Below are positions 1 through 9,006 of a DNA stretch of 64,000 nt, piece after piece. The stretch's first letter is position 1, and each line of letters begins with the position of its first letter. A program made the position numbers and the translations under genes. The DNA comes from Nocardioides sp. (GTDB taxonomy: Bacteria > Actinomycetota > Actinomycetes > Propionibacteriales > Nocardioidaceae): NCBI GenBank assembly GCA_002729525.1, contig PBYI01000051.1:99273-163272 (forward strand), given 5' to 3'. The notes under the pieces were generated by a model. The model saw only the letters and a list, made by a program, of their open reading frames with translations, was not told the origin of the DNA and made no database searches.

Positions 1-312
1 GGCGCGGAGGGGTTCGACGACGTCGGGTTCTGCCTCGACACCTGCCACGCGCACGCCGGCGGGATGGACCTCGAGTCCGTCGTCGACGACGTCCGCGCGA
101 TCACCGGCCGGATCGACCTCATCCACTGCAACGACAGCCGCGACGAGGCCGACTCCGGCGCTGACCGGCACGAGAGCCTCGGCGCCGGCAAGGTCGACCC
201 CGACCTGCTCGCCTCCGTCGTCCGCGACGCCGGCGCACCCGTCGTCTGCGAGACGCCCGGCGGCCCCGAGCAGCACCTCGCCGACTTCGCCTGGCTGCGC
301 GAGCGGGTCTGA
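1..312 (+). CDS. nfo: Endonuclease IV (deoxyribonuclease IV), C-terminal part
   Basis: The gene is cut by the left edge and about 103 residues remain. Endonuclease IV is a TIM-barrel, zinc-dependent enzyme that cuts DNA at abasic sites during base excision repair. The remaining part carries the family's metal-binding stretches: a [11 protein letters not shown] block near the visible start, [21 protein letters not shown] in the middle, and a closing VCETPGG block. These match the C-terminal half of the family and the frame is clean to the TGA. The true start lies outside the window. The next gene begins 92 bases downstream in the same direction, but a separate promoter cannot be ruled out. Confidence 0.9.
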   Translation, partial: GAEGFDDVGFCLDTCHAHAGGMDLESVVDDVRAITGRIDLIHCNDSRDEADSGADRHESLGAGKVDPDLLASVVRDAGAPVVCETPGGPEQHLADFAWLRERV

Positions 313-404
313 CAAGACGCCACCCAGCACCCAGCCCGGCACCCGCCCGCGACCGGCGAACCGGGTGGGCCGCGCCCACCCGTCCGTGCCCTAACCTCGG
401 GGCC

Positions 405-1559
405 GTGACACAGGCGCTGACGGTCCGGACCATCTCCGCCGACGCCCACCTGGACTTCCTCAGGTCCCGGCGCTCCGCGAGCTTCCTGCAGACGCCCGCG
501 TGGGCGGCGGTGAAGAAGGAGTGGCGCGCGGAGTCGCTCGGCTGGTTCGCCGCCGACGACCCCGACACCCCGGTCGGCGCCGCGCTCGTGCTCAACCGCA
601 CGATCCCGCGCTCACGCCGCTGCCTGGCCTACCTGCCCGAGGGTCCGGTCATCGACTGGTCGAGCACCGACCTGGGCGACTGGCTGCGGCCGATGACCGC
701 GCACCTGAAGAAGCAGGGTGCGTTCCTGGTGCGGATGGGCCCGCCCGTGGTCACCCGGCGCTGGGACGCCCCGACGATCAAGGCCGGCATCGCCGACGAC
801 GACGTACGCCGCCTCGCCGACCTGCCGCCGACGGTGCGGGAGCAGACCGGGGCGCGGGTCGTGGCCCAGCTGCGCGAGCTCGGCTGGACCCCGCCGCCCG
901 AGGGCGAGGGGTTCGCCGCCGGGCAGCCGCGCTACGTGTTCGCCGTACCGCTGCGGGCGCCCGACGGCTCGGCGCTCGACGAGGACGCCGTGCTCAAGGG
1001 CATGAACCAGCAGTGGCGCCGCAACATCAAGAAGGCCGCCAAGAACGGCGTCGAGGTCACCGCCGCGACCGCCGAGACGCTGACCGCGGAGCTCGACGCC
1101 TTCCACGACCTCTACGTGCACACCGCCGAGCGCGACGGGTTCACCCCGCGCCCGCGCTCCTACTTCTCCACGATGTTCGACGCCCTCGGTGCCGAGGACG
1201 TCGACCGCATCCGGCTCTGGTCCGCCCGCCACGAGGGCGACCTCGTCGCCTCGACGATCGCGGTGCGCGTCGGCGGCCACGCCTGGTACTCCTACGGCGC
1301 CTCGTCTACGGAGAAGCGCGACGTCCGCGGCTCCAACGCCGTGCAGTGGGCGATGATCCGCGACGCCCTCGAGGCCGGCGCCGACGTCTACGACCTGCGC
1401 GGCATCACCGACACCCTCGACGCCGACGACTCCCACGCCGGCCTCATCCAGTTCAAGGTCGGCACCGGCGGCGAGGCCGTCGAGTACGCCGGCGAGTGGG
1501 AGCTGCCGCTCAACCGCCTGATCGCCAAGGCCTTCTCCCTCTACATGGAGCGTCGATGA
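405..1559 (+). CDS. FemAB-family peptidyltransferase (FemX-like)
   Basis: This 384-residue protein looks like a FemAB/FemX aminoacyl-tRNA-dependent transferase, the family that adds the first amino acid of the peptidoglycan cross-bridge to lipid II. Family signs include the early SFLQTPAWAAVK segment, the central NQQWRRNIKKAAKNGVEV block, and the C-terminal DLRGITDTLDADDSHAGL and FKVGTGGEAVEYAGEWELP stretches, which form paired GNAT-like folds. The GTG at 405 gives a normal family length and is the first sensible start. The stop overlaps the start of the next gene (ATGA), so the two are translationally coupled. The precise substrate (Gly, Ala or Ser) cannot be read from sequence. Confidence 0.88.
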   Translation: MTQALTVRTISADAHLDFLRSRRSASFLQTPAWAAVKKEWRAESLGWFAADDPDTPVGAALVLNRTIPRSRRCLAYLPEGPVIDWSSTDLGDWLRPMTAHLKKQGAFLVRMGPPVVTRRWDAPTIKAGIADDDVRRLADLPPTVREQTGARVVAQLRELGWTPPPEGEGFAAGQPRYVFAVPLRAPDGSALDEDAVLKGMNQQWRRNIKKAAKNGVEVTAATAETLTAELDAFHDLYVHTAERDGFTPRPRSYFSTMFDALGAEDVDRIRLWSARHEGDLVASTIAVRVGGHAWYSYGASSTEKRDVRGSNAVQWAMIRDALEAGADVYDLRGITDTLDADDSHAGLIQFKVGTGGEAVEYAGEWELPLNRLIAKAFSLYMERR

Positions 1560-2602
1560 CCCTCACGCTCCACGTCGACGGCGACCGCTGGCGCGCCCAC
1601 CTGCGCCGCACCGTCGAGGAGATGCCCGGCATCGCCCCCGTCGTGAAGGGCAACGGCTACGGGTTCACCCCCGGCCGGCTGGCCCGCCGCGCGGCGTGGT
1701 TGGGCGTCGACACCATCGCGGTCGGCACGTACGAGGAGCTGCCCGAGGTCGCCGACCGGTACGACGGCTCGCTGCTGGTCCTCACGCCGTGGCGCCCCTT
1801 CAGCCCGGCCGTCGACCCCGCGCTGCACCGCCGCGTCGTGCACACCGTCAGCCGGCTCGACGACGTCGCGGCGCTCGCCGAGCGGCAGCCCGGCGCCCGC
1901 GTGGTGCTGGAGCGGATGACCTCGATGCGCCGCCACGGCCTGGGCCGGCACGACCTCTGGGAGGCCTCGGAGCAGATGCGCCGCTCGCGGCTGCGGCCCG
2001 AGGGCGTCGCGCTGCACCTCCCGCTGACCCGCGGCCGCCACCTGCCCGAGGTGCGCCGGCTGATGGAGGACGTCGTCGGCGCCGGCCTGGCCCGGCTCCC
2101 GGTCTGGGTGAGCCACCTGACGCCGTCCGAGCTCGGCACGCTGCGCGCGGAGTACCCGGACGTCACCTTCCGCCCGCGCACGGGCACTGCGCTGTGGCTC
2201 GGCGACCGCGGCGCGCTCCGGGTCACCGCCCGGGTGCTCGACGTGCACGCGGTCGAGCGCGGCGACGAGTACGGGTACCGCTCCCGCACCGCCCCCCGCG
2301 GCGGCCACCTGCTCGTGGTCAGCGGGGGCACCGCGCACGGCATCGGCCTGGAGGCGCCGACCGGCGACCTGTCGGCCCGCTCCCGCGCGGCGACCCTCGC
2401 CCGGGGCGGCTTGGACGCGGCCGGCCTGGCCCGGTCACCGTTCTGGATCGGCGGGCGGCAGCGGCTGTTCGCCGAGCCTCCGCACATGCAGGCCTCGATG
2501 CTGCTGGTCCCGCAGGGCGCGGCGGTACCCGCCGTGGGCGACGAGGTCGACGTCCGGGTGCGCTACACGACCACGTCGTTCGACGCGGTCGTCGTCTCCT
2601 GA
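1556..2602 (+). CDS. Alanine-racemase-like PLP protein
   Basis: The 348-residue protein resembles the N-terminal barrel of alanine racemases. The probable PLP lysine lies in VVKGNGYGF, around residue 30, and the C-terminal part has racemase-like GDEYGYRSRTAPRGG and MQASMLLVP stretches. It is coupled to the FemAB gene by a 4-base ATGA overlap. A stand-alone racemase-like partner of FemX-type proteins recurs in actinobacteria, and its reaction is not settled. It may supply or modify the amino acid used on lipid II; this is inference. Its last 40 bases overlap, tail to tail, the end of the leftward gene that follows. Confidence 0.8.
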   Translation: MTLTLHVDGDRWRAHLRRTVEEMPGIAPVVKGNGYGFTPGRLARRAAWLGVDTIAVGTYEELPEVADRYDGSLLVLTPWRPFSPAVDPALHRRVVHTVSRLDDVAALAERQPGARVVLERMTSMRRHGLGRHDLWEASEQMRRSRLRPEGVALHLPLTRGRHLPEVRRLMEDVVGAGLARLPVWVSHLTPSELGTLRAEYPDVTFRPRTGTALWLGDRGALRVTARVLDVHAVERGDEYGYRSRTAPRGGHLLVVSGGTAHGIGLEAPTGDLSARSRAATLARGGLDAAGLARSPFWIGGRQRLFAEPPHMQASMLLVPQGAAVPAVGDEVDVRVRYTTTSFDAVVVS

Positions 2603-4014
2603 CCCGCCGCCTCGGCGGCGGACTCCACGGGGTCGCGCTCGGCGGCGAGCAGGTCGTGGCGCGGGTCGAGCACGTCGCGCAGCACGAGCGCGACCAGCCA
2701 GCAGGTGCCGAGCACGTGCGCGAGCACGCCGACCCAGTAGAAGCCGGCCGCCCCGGAGCCGCCGGGCTGGAGGTAGCCGCCGACCCACCACCAGTAGAGC
2801 GCGAGGTGCAGCACCTCCCCGCCCTGCCAGACGAGCTGGTCGCGCCAGCGGGGCAGGGCCAGAGCGGCGAAGGGCAGGAGCCACACCGCCTGCCACGGGT
2901 CGTACGTCGTGCGCAGCAGCACCGCGCCGGCCAGCAGGAGGAGCACGGTCTGCTCCACCCGCGGCGGGCGGGGGGCGACGGCACCGGCCAGCAGCACCAG
3001 CAGGCACCACACCGCGACCAGCGCCCACGCGACCGGGACCACCACCCCAGGCAGCCCGAACGCCTGGTCGAGCACCGCCCACACCGTGCCGGCCTCCGGG
3101 CCGCGCCCCGCCATCGTCGACCACGAGTCGAGGAACCGGCCCGGGCTCGAGAGCGCGGCCGGCAGGCAGGCGACGACGAAGGCGCCGACGCCTGACAGCA
3201 GCAGCGGACCGAGCTCGGCGCGCCGCCCCCGGCGTACGGCGTCCAGCACGAGCGCGGGAAGCAGCAGCGCGGGCCACATGCCCGCCGCGACACCGGCACC
3301 CAGCGCGAGCCCGGCGAGCACCGCCCGCCCACGCACCCACGCGAGCAGGGCGCCGGCGGCGAGCGCGACGGCGAGCAGGTCCCACGAGACGAGCCCGGCC
3401 AGCGCGAGCACCGGCGCGGCGGCGAACGCCGCGGCGTCCCAGGGTCGGCGGCGGTGGACCTGCGCGAGTGCGAGCACCGCCAGCATCGCCAGCCACGCCC
3501 ACAGGACGGCGACGACCGCCACGAGCACGCCCCGCTCGTGCAGCACGTCGGGGTCGTCGCCCAGCCGGGACGGCGCGACGGAGTAGCGGGCGTCGACGTC
3601 GGGGCTGCCGACGACGAGATGGGTGACGTGCGCCGACGCCCAGGCGACGACCCCGACCAGCGGTGGCCGCTCGTCCCAGTCGGCGTCGGGGTAGCGGCCG
3701 GACGTGCCCGAGTCGTCACCCCAGGGCCAGGCCAGCTCGGCCAGCCCGCCGCCGACGTACCCGGCGGCGACGTCGGAGGTGCACAGCCGCGCGTCGCCCG
3801 CCGTGCCACCCGACCAGTCGTCGGTGGCGCAGGCCGAGCGGGCGAGCATCCCCAGCGCGACGGTGAGCGCGGTGACCGCGAGCAGCACGCCGAGCACGCC
3901 CAGGCGCGCCCCGCGTCCGGCGCGCGGCCCGACCGGGCCGCCCACCACTGGGCTCAGGGCGCGCAGGACCCGGTTGTCCCGGGTCGGGTGGACGTGCTCG
4001 TCCGTGCTGCTCAC
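2563..4014 (-). CDS. Polytopic membrane glycosyltransferase (DUF2029/GT87-like mannosyltransferase)
   Basis: This protein of about 483 residues has many hydrophobic segments (the first after a basic N-terminus at about residues 29-50) separated by short loops. It has the layout of polyprenyl-phosphate-dependent GT-C transferases of the DUF2029 type, which extend mannan or arabinan-type glycans outside the membrane in actinobacteria. I chose the GTG at 4014 because residues further upstream in the open frame are arginine-rich low-complexity and overlap the neighbouring gene. The gene ends inside the end of the convergent racemase-like gene. It starts 7 bases after the stop of the penicillin-binding protein upstream, so the two probably form one operon. 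No substrate can be assigned. Confidence 0.75.
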   Translation of the reverse strand: MSSTDEHVHPTRDNRVLRALSPVVGGPVGPRAGRGARLGVLGVLLAVTALTVALGMLARSACATDDWSGGTAGDARLCTSDVAAGYVGGGLAELAWPWGDDSGTSGRYPDADWDERPPLVGVVAWASAHVTHLVVGSPDVDARYSVAPSRLGDDPDVLHERGVLVAVVAVLWAWLAMLAVLALAQVHRRRPWDAAAFAAAPVLALAGLVSWDLLAVALAAGALLAWVRGRAVLAGLALGAGVAAGMWPALLLPALVLDAVRRGRRAELGPLLLSGVGAFVVACLPAALSSPGRFLDSWSTMAGRGPEAGTVWAVLDQAFGLPGVVVPVAWALVAVWCLLVLLAGAVAPRPPRVEQTVLLLLAGAVLLRTTYDPWQAVWLLPFAALALPRWRDQLVWQGGEVLHLALYWWWVGGYLQPGGSGAAGFYWVGVLAHVLGTCWLVALVLRDVLDPRHDLLAAERDPVESAAEAAGQETTTASNDVVV

Positions 4015-4021
4015 GCGTCTG

Positions 4022-6382
4022 TCACGGGCTCGGGCGCGGCGAGGCCGTGCTGTCGCCCCCACCGCTCCCGGTGCCCGGCAGGGTCGGCGACGCGGTCGTC
4101 GGCTCCTGGGTCGGCGTCTGCGTAGGCGTCTGCGTCGGGGTCTGGGTCGGCGTCTGCGTAGGCGTCTGCGTGGGCGTCTGGGTCGGCGTCTGCGTCTGCG
4201 TGGGCGTCTGGGTCGGCGACGCGGTGGTCGGCTCCTCCGTCGGCTCCTCGGTCTCGGTCGGCGTTGCCGTCTTCGACGGCTTCTTCGTCCTGGTCGGCGC
4301 CGGCGGCGGCGTGTACGGCTCGTGCCCATCGTCCGGCGCGTCACCGTCGACGTACGCCGGCTCGGGGAACTCGACGACGTCGAGCCCCTCCATCTCGCGA
4401 CTCATGATCGCGGTCCACGTCTGAGCCGGGTAGGTGCCGCCGAAGAACGACGGGAGCCAGCCGTCGAGCTGCTCGTTGCCCTTGCCGCGGACGTACATCA
4501 CCGAGGTCGCCATCTGCGGCGTGAACCCGGCGAACCACGCCGAGGACACCTGGCCGAGACCGTTGGTCGCGGTGCCGGTCTTGCCGGCCGCGGGCCGACC
4601 GAGCGCGAGCGCGGCCGTGCCGCTGCCCGACTGGACGACCTGCTGCATCGCGTAGCTGACGTCGGCCGCGATGTCCTCGCTGATGGCCCGCTCCTCGCTC
4701 ACCTTGTGCCGGTAGAGCACCTCGCCGCTGGCGTCCTCGACGCGCTCGACGAGGTAGGGCTCGGCGTAGACGCCGCCGTTGGCGATGGTGGCGTACGCCG
4801 TCGCCATGTTGATCGGGCTGACCGTCTGCGAGCCGAGGGCGACCTGGGCGTTGGCGATCAGGCCCGGGGTGCTCGACGGGAAGCCGCGGATGCCGCTGCG
4901 GGCCTTCTCCGGCGGGATGCCCATGTCGTTGGCGACGTTGATGATCCGCTTCGGACCATTGGGGATGCTCAGCGTCAGGTCGATGAAGGCGGTGTTGATG
5001 GAGTCCTCGGTCGCCTTGAGCAGGCTGACCGCGCTGCCGTAGTCGGTGTCGCCCTGGTTCTCGAACTCCGTGCCGTCGGGGGCCTCGTACGGCGAGTTGC
5101 CGTCGAAGGTGTCCTTGAGCGCGAAGCCGTTCTTGAGACCGGCCGCGACCGCGAACGGCTTGAAGGTGGAGCCGGCCTGACCGCCGGCGACCGCCCAGTT
5201 GATCTGGGAGTCGAGGTAGTCCTGACCGCCGTAGAACCCGCGGATCGCACCGGTGCCGGGCTCGACCGAGGCCGCGCCGACGTGCAGCTGCTTGTCGCCG
5301 AAGCCCTCGGGCCGCTGCTCCTCGACGCCCTCGGCCACCGCGGCCATGTCCTTGGCCGTGAGGGTGGTGGTGACCCGCAGGCCGCCGCCGTCGATCTCGG
5401 ACTCGGAGAAGCCGAGCCGCTGGAGCTCGGACTTCACCATCGTCAGCACGTGGCCCTTCTGGCCGCCGTAGCTGCTCTCCGGGTCGATCTTCGGGAACTT
5501 CGGCAGGCGCTTGGCCGCCTTGTCGGCGGTCGCCTGGTCGATGGCGCCGGTGGTGACCATGCTCCCCAGGACGTACTCGTAGCGCTCCTTGAGGTTCTTC
5601 TTGGCGTCCTTGCCGTTGTCCGGGTCGAGGCCGGACGGGTTGTTGAGCACGGAGGCGAGGACCGCCGACTGGCGCAGGTTCAGCTTCTTGGCCGGCTTGT
5701 CGAACCAGCGGTTGGCCGCGGCCTCGATGCCGTAGGCGCTGCGACCGAAGTAGATGGTGTTGAGGTAGCCCTGGAGGATCTCCTCCTTGGACGTGTCGCG
5801 CTGGATCTTCAGCGACAGGATCGCTTCCTTCAGCTTGCGCGTGTAGGACCGCTCCTGGTTGAGGTAGAGGATCTTCACGTACTGCTGGGTGATCGTCGAC
5901 GCGCCCTGGGTGCTGTTGCCGCTGGCGTTGGAGAACGCCGCGCGCAGGATGCCGCGAGGGTCGATGCCGCGGTCGGTCCAGAAGCTCTGGTTCTCCGCGG
6001 CGACGACGGCGTCCTTGATGGAGTCGGGCATCTCCGAGAGCGGGATGGAGTCGCGCAGCTGGGTGGCGTACCGGCCGATCTCCGCCTTGCCGTCGTCGTA
6101 GTAGACGTAGCTGGTCTCGGTGAGGAACTCCGCGTTCGGCTCGGGGACGTCGATCGTCTTGTAGAGCCAGATGAAGGAGCCGACGGCGACCAGGGCGAGC
6201 ACGAGCGCGACCGCCATGCCCCACAGCGCACCGCGCCGCAGCCGCTGGCCCCAGGTGCGCTTCGGCCGGTCGGCCCGGCGGGCGCGCCAGCGCTGGAGCA
6301 GGTTGCCGCCTCCCGCGGAGCCGGCGGAGGACCCCGTGGACCGGGTCTCGGGCGGGCCGTCGGCCCGGCGCTTGCCTGCCAT
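4022..6382 (-). CDS. Class A penicillin-binding protein (transglycosylase-transpeptidase)
   Basis: This bifunctional peptidoglycan synthase of about 786 residues has a basic cytoplasmic head, one membrane anchor (about 52-74), a GT51 glycosyltransferase domain (about 95-270, with the [16 protein letters not shown] motif) and a transpeptidase domain. The transpeptidase shows the active-site STFK (Ser about 405) and AGKTGTA (Lys about 600). The ATG at 6382 is preceded by GAGGAGTGTG, a good ribosome-binding site; the longer open frame upstream has no such signal. The tail is rich in Thr, Pro and Gln with many TQTP units coded by a 12-base tandem repeat. It is probably co-transcribed with the membrane glycosyltransferase gene downstream. 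Confidence 0.93.
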   Translation of the reverse strand: MAGKRRADGPPETRSTGSSAGSAGGGNLLQRWRARRADRPKRTWGQRLRRGALWGMAVALVLALVAVGSFIWLYKTIDVPEPNAEFLTETSYVYYDDGKAEIGRYATQLRDSIPLSEMPDSIKDAVVAAENQSFWTDRGIDPRGILRAAFSNASGNSTQGASTITQQYVKILYLNQERSYTRKLKEAILSLKIQRDTSKEEILQGYLNTIYFGRSAYGIEAAANRWFDKPAKKLNLRQSAVLASVLNNPSGLDPDNGKDAKKNLKERYEYVLGSMVTTGAIDQATADKAAKRLPKFPKIDPESSYGGQKGHVLTMVKSELQRLGFSESEIDGGGLRVTTTLTAKDMAAVAEGVEEQRPEGFGDKQLHVGAASVEPGTGAIRGFYGGQDYLDSQINWAVAGGQAGSTFKPFAVAAGLKNGFALKDTFDGNSPYEAPDGTEFENQGDTDYGSAVSLLKATEDSINTAFIDLTLSIPNGPKRIINVANDMGIPPEKARSGIRGFPSSTPGLIANAQVALGSQTVSPINMATAYATIANGGVYAEPYLVERVEDASGEVLYRHKVSEERAISEDIAADVSYAMQQVVQSGSGTAALALGRPAAGKTGTATNGLGQVSSAWFAGFTPQMATSVMYVRGKGNEQLDGWLPSFFGGTYPAQTWTAIMSREMEGLDVVEFPEPAYVDGDAPDDGHEPYTPPPAPTRTKKPSKTATPTETEEPTEEPTTASPTQTPTQTQTPTQTPTQTPTQTPTQTPTQTPTQTPTQEPTTASPTLPGTGSGGGDSTASPRPSP
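4095..4215 (-). repeat. 12-bp tandem repeat coding TQTP units in the PBP tail
   Basis: About ten imperfect copies of a 12-base unit (plus-strand form close to gtctgcgtgggc) lie in frame within the penicillin-binding protein gene. They code a Pro-Thr-Gln linker outside the membrane. In-frame tandem repeats of this sort change copy number easily. The unit length and coding frame show it is part of the gene and not a CRISPR array. Confidence 0.8.
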
Positions 6383-6530
6383 CACACTCCTCGTCGAGCC
6401 ACTGGGGCCCGCCGTTCGGGCCCGGATCAGGGTACGCAGTGCTTCCTGAGGGTTCCCAAAACCACCGCGGCGGGGGAACACCCCTGCGTCGCTTGGTGTT
6501 CGACGACACGTCGACCAGACATCACGTGGG

Positions 6531-6560
6531 TTCAGATCCCGCGGATATATCGCTACGATA
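6531..6560 (+). promoter_or_regulatory. Probable padR promoter with overlapping palindromic operator
   Basis: A TTCAGA hexamer (6531-6536) and a TACGAT hexamer (6554-6559) are separated by 17 bases, which gives a predicted transcript start at or next to the ATG at 6567. The message would be leaderless or nearly so. The -10 hexamer lies inside the inverted repeat TATCG-CTA-CGATA (6548-6560). A PadR-type repressor bound there would block its own promoter. The binding itself is inferred. Confidence 0.5.
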
Positions 6561-6566
6561 CGTCGC

Positions 6567-7232
6567 ATGGCACGGCGTGGAGACACCATCGAGCTCGCGG
6601 TCCTCGGACTGCTGCACGAGGGACCCATGCACGGCTACGAGCTGCGCAAGCGGCTCAACCTGATGCTCGGGTGGGGGCGCGTGCTCTCCTACGGCTCGCT
6701 CTACCCGACTCTCAAGAAGATGCTGCGCCGCAACCTCATCGAGGAGACGGCACCGACCATGACCCCCGTGTCGCGGCGGCCACGCATCGTCTACGAGGTC
6801 ACCGACGCCGGCACCGCCGAGTTCGAGCGACTGATGTCCGAGGTCGGCCCGGCCGCGTGGGAGGACGACACGTTCGGCGTCCGCTTCGCGTTCTTCGGCC
6901 GCACCGACATGGAGATCCGTCTGCGCGTGCTCGAGGGGCGCCGGAGCCGGCTCCAGGAGCGGCTCGACCGCGTCCAGAGCCAGCTGTCGATGACCGAGAA
7001 GGAGGTCGACCGGTACTCCGCGGAGCTGCAGCGCCACGGGGTCGAGTCGGCCGAGCGCGAGGTGCAGTGGCTCTCCGAGCTGATCTCCGCCGAGCGCGAG
7101 CGGAGCCTGCGCGAGGAGTCGCAGGCCTCGACCGGGGACGACACCGACCCCGGTGCATCAGGAGCGGCACACAGCAGCGCGAGCTCGTCCCGTGCGAGCC
7201 AGAGCAGCACTCAAGGCCACGACCGCGGCTGA
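6567..7232 (+). CDS. PadR-family transcriptional regulator
   Basis: The 221-residue protein has an N-terminal PadR winged helix (about 6-85), with the typical [20 protein letters not shown] start, [20 protein letters not shown] recognition region and [14 protein letters not shown] wing. A helical C-terminal dimer domain (about 90-180) and a Ser-rich tail follow. The ATG at 6567 begins at the predicted transcript start. The inositol-phosphate synthase gene starts 68 bases downstream, so it may be co-transcribed and under PadR control. This PadR-ino1 pairing is common in actinobacteria. Confidence 0.9.
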   Translation: MARRGDTIELAVLGLLHEGPMHGYELRKRLNLMLGWGRVLSYGSLYPTLKKMLRRNLIEETAPTMTPVSRRPRIVYEVTDAGTAEFERLMSEVGPAAWEDDTFGVRFAFFGRTDMEIRLRVLEGRRSRLQERLDRVQSQLSMTEKEVDRYSAELQRHGVESAEREVQWLSELISAERERSLREESQASTGDDTDPGASGAAHSSASSSRASQSSTQGHDRG

Positions 7233-7300
7233 CACCAGCACCGCGGCGGGCGACGTACACACGGCCAACCACCAGGCCAGCAAGGGAAGGACGAGGCGAC

Positions 7301-8386
7301 ATGGCTTCGGTTCGAGTAGCGATCGTGGGAGTGGGCAACTGCGCCTCCTCCCTCGTCCAGGGTGTCGAGTACTACCGCGACGCGGACGCGTCGACGACGG
7401 TGCCCGGCCTCATGCACGTCAAGTTCGGCGAGTACCACGTGGGCGACGTCGAGTTCGTCGCTGCGTTCGACGTCGACGACGTCAAGGTCGGCAAGGACCT
7501 CTCCGAGGCGATCAACGCCTCGCAGAACAACACCATCAAGATCGCCGACGTCCCGACCCTCGGCGTCGAGGTCCAGCGCGGCCCGACGCTCGACGGCCTC
7601 GGCAAGTACTACCGCCAGACCATCAACGAGTCCGGCGCCGAGCCGGTCGACGTGATCGCGGCGCTCAAGGACTCCGGCGCGGACGTCCTCGTGTCCTACC
7701 TCCCGGTGGGCTCCGAGGAGGCCGACAAGTTCTACGCCCAGTGCGCGATCGACGCCGGCGTGGCCTTCGTCAACGCCCTCCCCGTCTTCATCGCCTCCGA
7801 CCCCGAGTGGGCCGCGAAGTTCGAGGCCGCCGGCGTCCCGATCGTCGGTGACGACATCAAGTCGCAGGTCGGCGCCACCATCACGCACCGCGTGATGGCG
7901 AAGCTGTTCGAGGACCGTGGCGTCGCGCTGGACCGCACCTACCAGCTCAACGTCGGCGGCAACATGGACTTCAAGAACATGCTCGAGCGCGAGCGCCTGG
8001 AGTCGAAGAAGGTCTCCAAGACCCAGGCCGTCACCTCCAACCTCAAGGGCGAGCTGGCCGACAAGGTCTCCGACCGCAACGTCCACATCGGTCCCTCGGA
8101 CCACGTCGAGTGGCTCGACGACCGCAAGTGGGCCTACGTCCGCCTCGAGGGTCGCGCCTTCGGTGACGTCCCGCTGAACCTCGAGTACAAGCTCGAGGTC
8201 TGGGACTCCCCGAACTCCGCCGGCATCATCATCGACGCCGTGCGCGCCGCGAAGATCGCCAAGGACCGCGGCATCGGTGGCCCGATCATCTCGGCGTCGT
8301 CCTACCTGATGAAGTCCCCGCCGGTGCAGCTGCCCGACGACGAGGGGCGCCGCCGCGTCGAGGCCTTCATTGCTGGCGAGGAGTGA
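7301..8386 (+). CDS. ino1: myo-Inositol-1-phosphate synthase
   Basis: This 361-residue enzyme converts glucose-6-phosphate to inositol-1-phosphate with NAD, the first step to phosphatidylinositol and mycothiol in actinobacteria. The N-terminal [18 protein letters not shown] dinucleotide-binding loop, the [12 protein letters not shown] block and the [18 protein letters not shown] stretch are hallmarks of the short actinobacterial type. The ATG at 7301 is preceded by an AAGGGAAGG-type ribosome-binding site about 11 bases upstream. It follows the padR gene and is closed by a very strong hairpin, so padR-ino1 is a likely two-gene unit. Confidence 0.95.
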   Translation: MASVRVAIVGVGNCASSLVQGVEYYRDADASTTVPGLMHVKFGEYHVGDVEFVAAFDVDDVKVGKDLSEAINASQNNTIKIADVPTLGVEVQRGPTLDGLGKYYRQTINESGAEPVDVIAALKDSGADVLVSYLPVGSEEADKFYAQCAIDAGVAFVNALPVFIASDPEWAAKFEAAGVPIVGDDIKSQVGATITHRVMAKLFEDRGVALDRTYQLNVGGNMDFKNMLERERLESKKVSKTQAVTSNLKGELADKVSDRNVHIGPSDHVEWLDDRKWAYVRLEGRAFGDVPLNLEYKLEVWDSPNSAGIIIDAVRAAKIAKDRGIGGPIISASSYLMKSPPVQLPDDEGRRRVEAFIAGEE

Positions 8387-8408
8387 CCTCCTCCCTCGCT
8401 GAGGCATG

Positions 8409-8449
8409 AGAACGGCCCGCCACCCCGGCTCGGGGTGGCGGGCCGTTCT
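8409..8449. terminator. Strong hairpin terminator between ino1 and the SRPBCC gene
   Basis: A perfect 18-base stem (left arm 8409-8426, right arm 8432-8449) closes over the 5-base loop ggctc. It lies between two convergent genes and can serve both. There is no clear T-run, as is usual in high-GC actinobacteria. Confidence 0.85.
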
Positions 8450-8477
8450 GCTTCGTGGAGCAGCCGGCGTACGCCGG

Positions 8478-8957
8478 TCAGGCCGCGGTGGCGCGCTCCG
8501 CGTCCGCCTTGATGCGGGCCAGGGTCTCGTCCATGCCGCGCTCGAGCCGGTCGGTGAACCGGCCGACGCCGCCGAGCACGACCGTGGTCAGCGCAATCGA
8601 GAGCACCGAGATCCCGTCCGGCACCTCGCGGCGCTGGACGACCTTCGTGCCGGTCGCGGTCGGCGTGAGCTCGAAGGACCAGATGGTGCGGTTCTCGGCG
8701 ATCCGGAAGGCGAAGTCGCGGTACGGCTCGAAACGCACGACCTTGCCCTTGGTCGGCCAGTGCAGCACCTTCCACTGGCGGTTGAGGTTGGTGAACCGCA
8801 CGCCCTCGCCGATCTCGTCGGCGGCGATGGTGGTGCGCACGACCTGGGGGCTCCAGGAGGCCATCCGGGGCAGGTCGGTGACCAGGGCCCAGACCTCCTC
8901 GGGCGTGGCGTCGATCTCGATGGAGCGCTCGAGCTGGCGGGGAGCATCGTTCGTCAT
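8478..8957 (-). CDS. SRPBCC-family protein (polyketide cyclase/START-like fold)
   Basis: The 159-residue protein starts with RSIEIDATPEEVWALVTDLPRMASWSPQV, the usual first strand-helix of SRPBCC ligand-binding folds. It has alternating beta-strand patterns through the middle and a long C-terminal helix (about 135-155). Such proteins bind hydrophobic ligands in a deep cavity. The ligand here is unknown. It is a single leftward gene between a strong terminator and a 49-base gap to the MerR-PP2C gene upstream. Confidence 0.85.
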   Translation of the reverse strand: MTNDAPRQLERSIEIDATPEEVWALVTDLPRMASWSPQVVRTTIAADEIGEGVRFTNLNRQWKVLHWPTKGKVVRFEPYRDFAFRIAENRTIWSFELTPTATGTKVVQRREVPDGISVLSIALTTVVLGGVGRFTDRLERGMDETLARIKADAERATAA

Positions 8958-9006
8958 GCGTCAGACGTTACTGGCTGGTAGCCACTGCTGGCACCCCGCC
9001 AACGCA

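Noticed and set aside
4095..4215. Regular short repeats that could be read as a CRISPR array
   Set aside because: The unit is 12 bases with no spacers and keeps the reading frame of the penicillin-binding protein tail.
6432..6456. ECF-type promoter (GGAACC and CGTAC) before the penicillin-binding protein gene on the minus strand
   Set aside because: The spacing is only 14 bases and the -10 match is poor, so I do not claim it.
3704..7300. Long plus-strand frame leading into ino1
   Set aside because: Ino1 starts cleanly at 7301 with its own ribosome-binding site. The upstream part is antisense to the penicillin-binding protein gene and is low-complexity.
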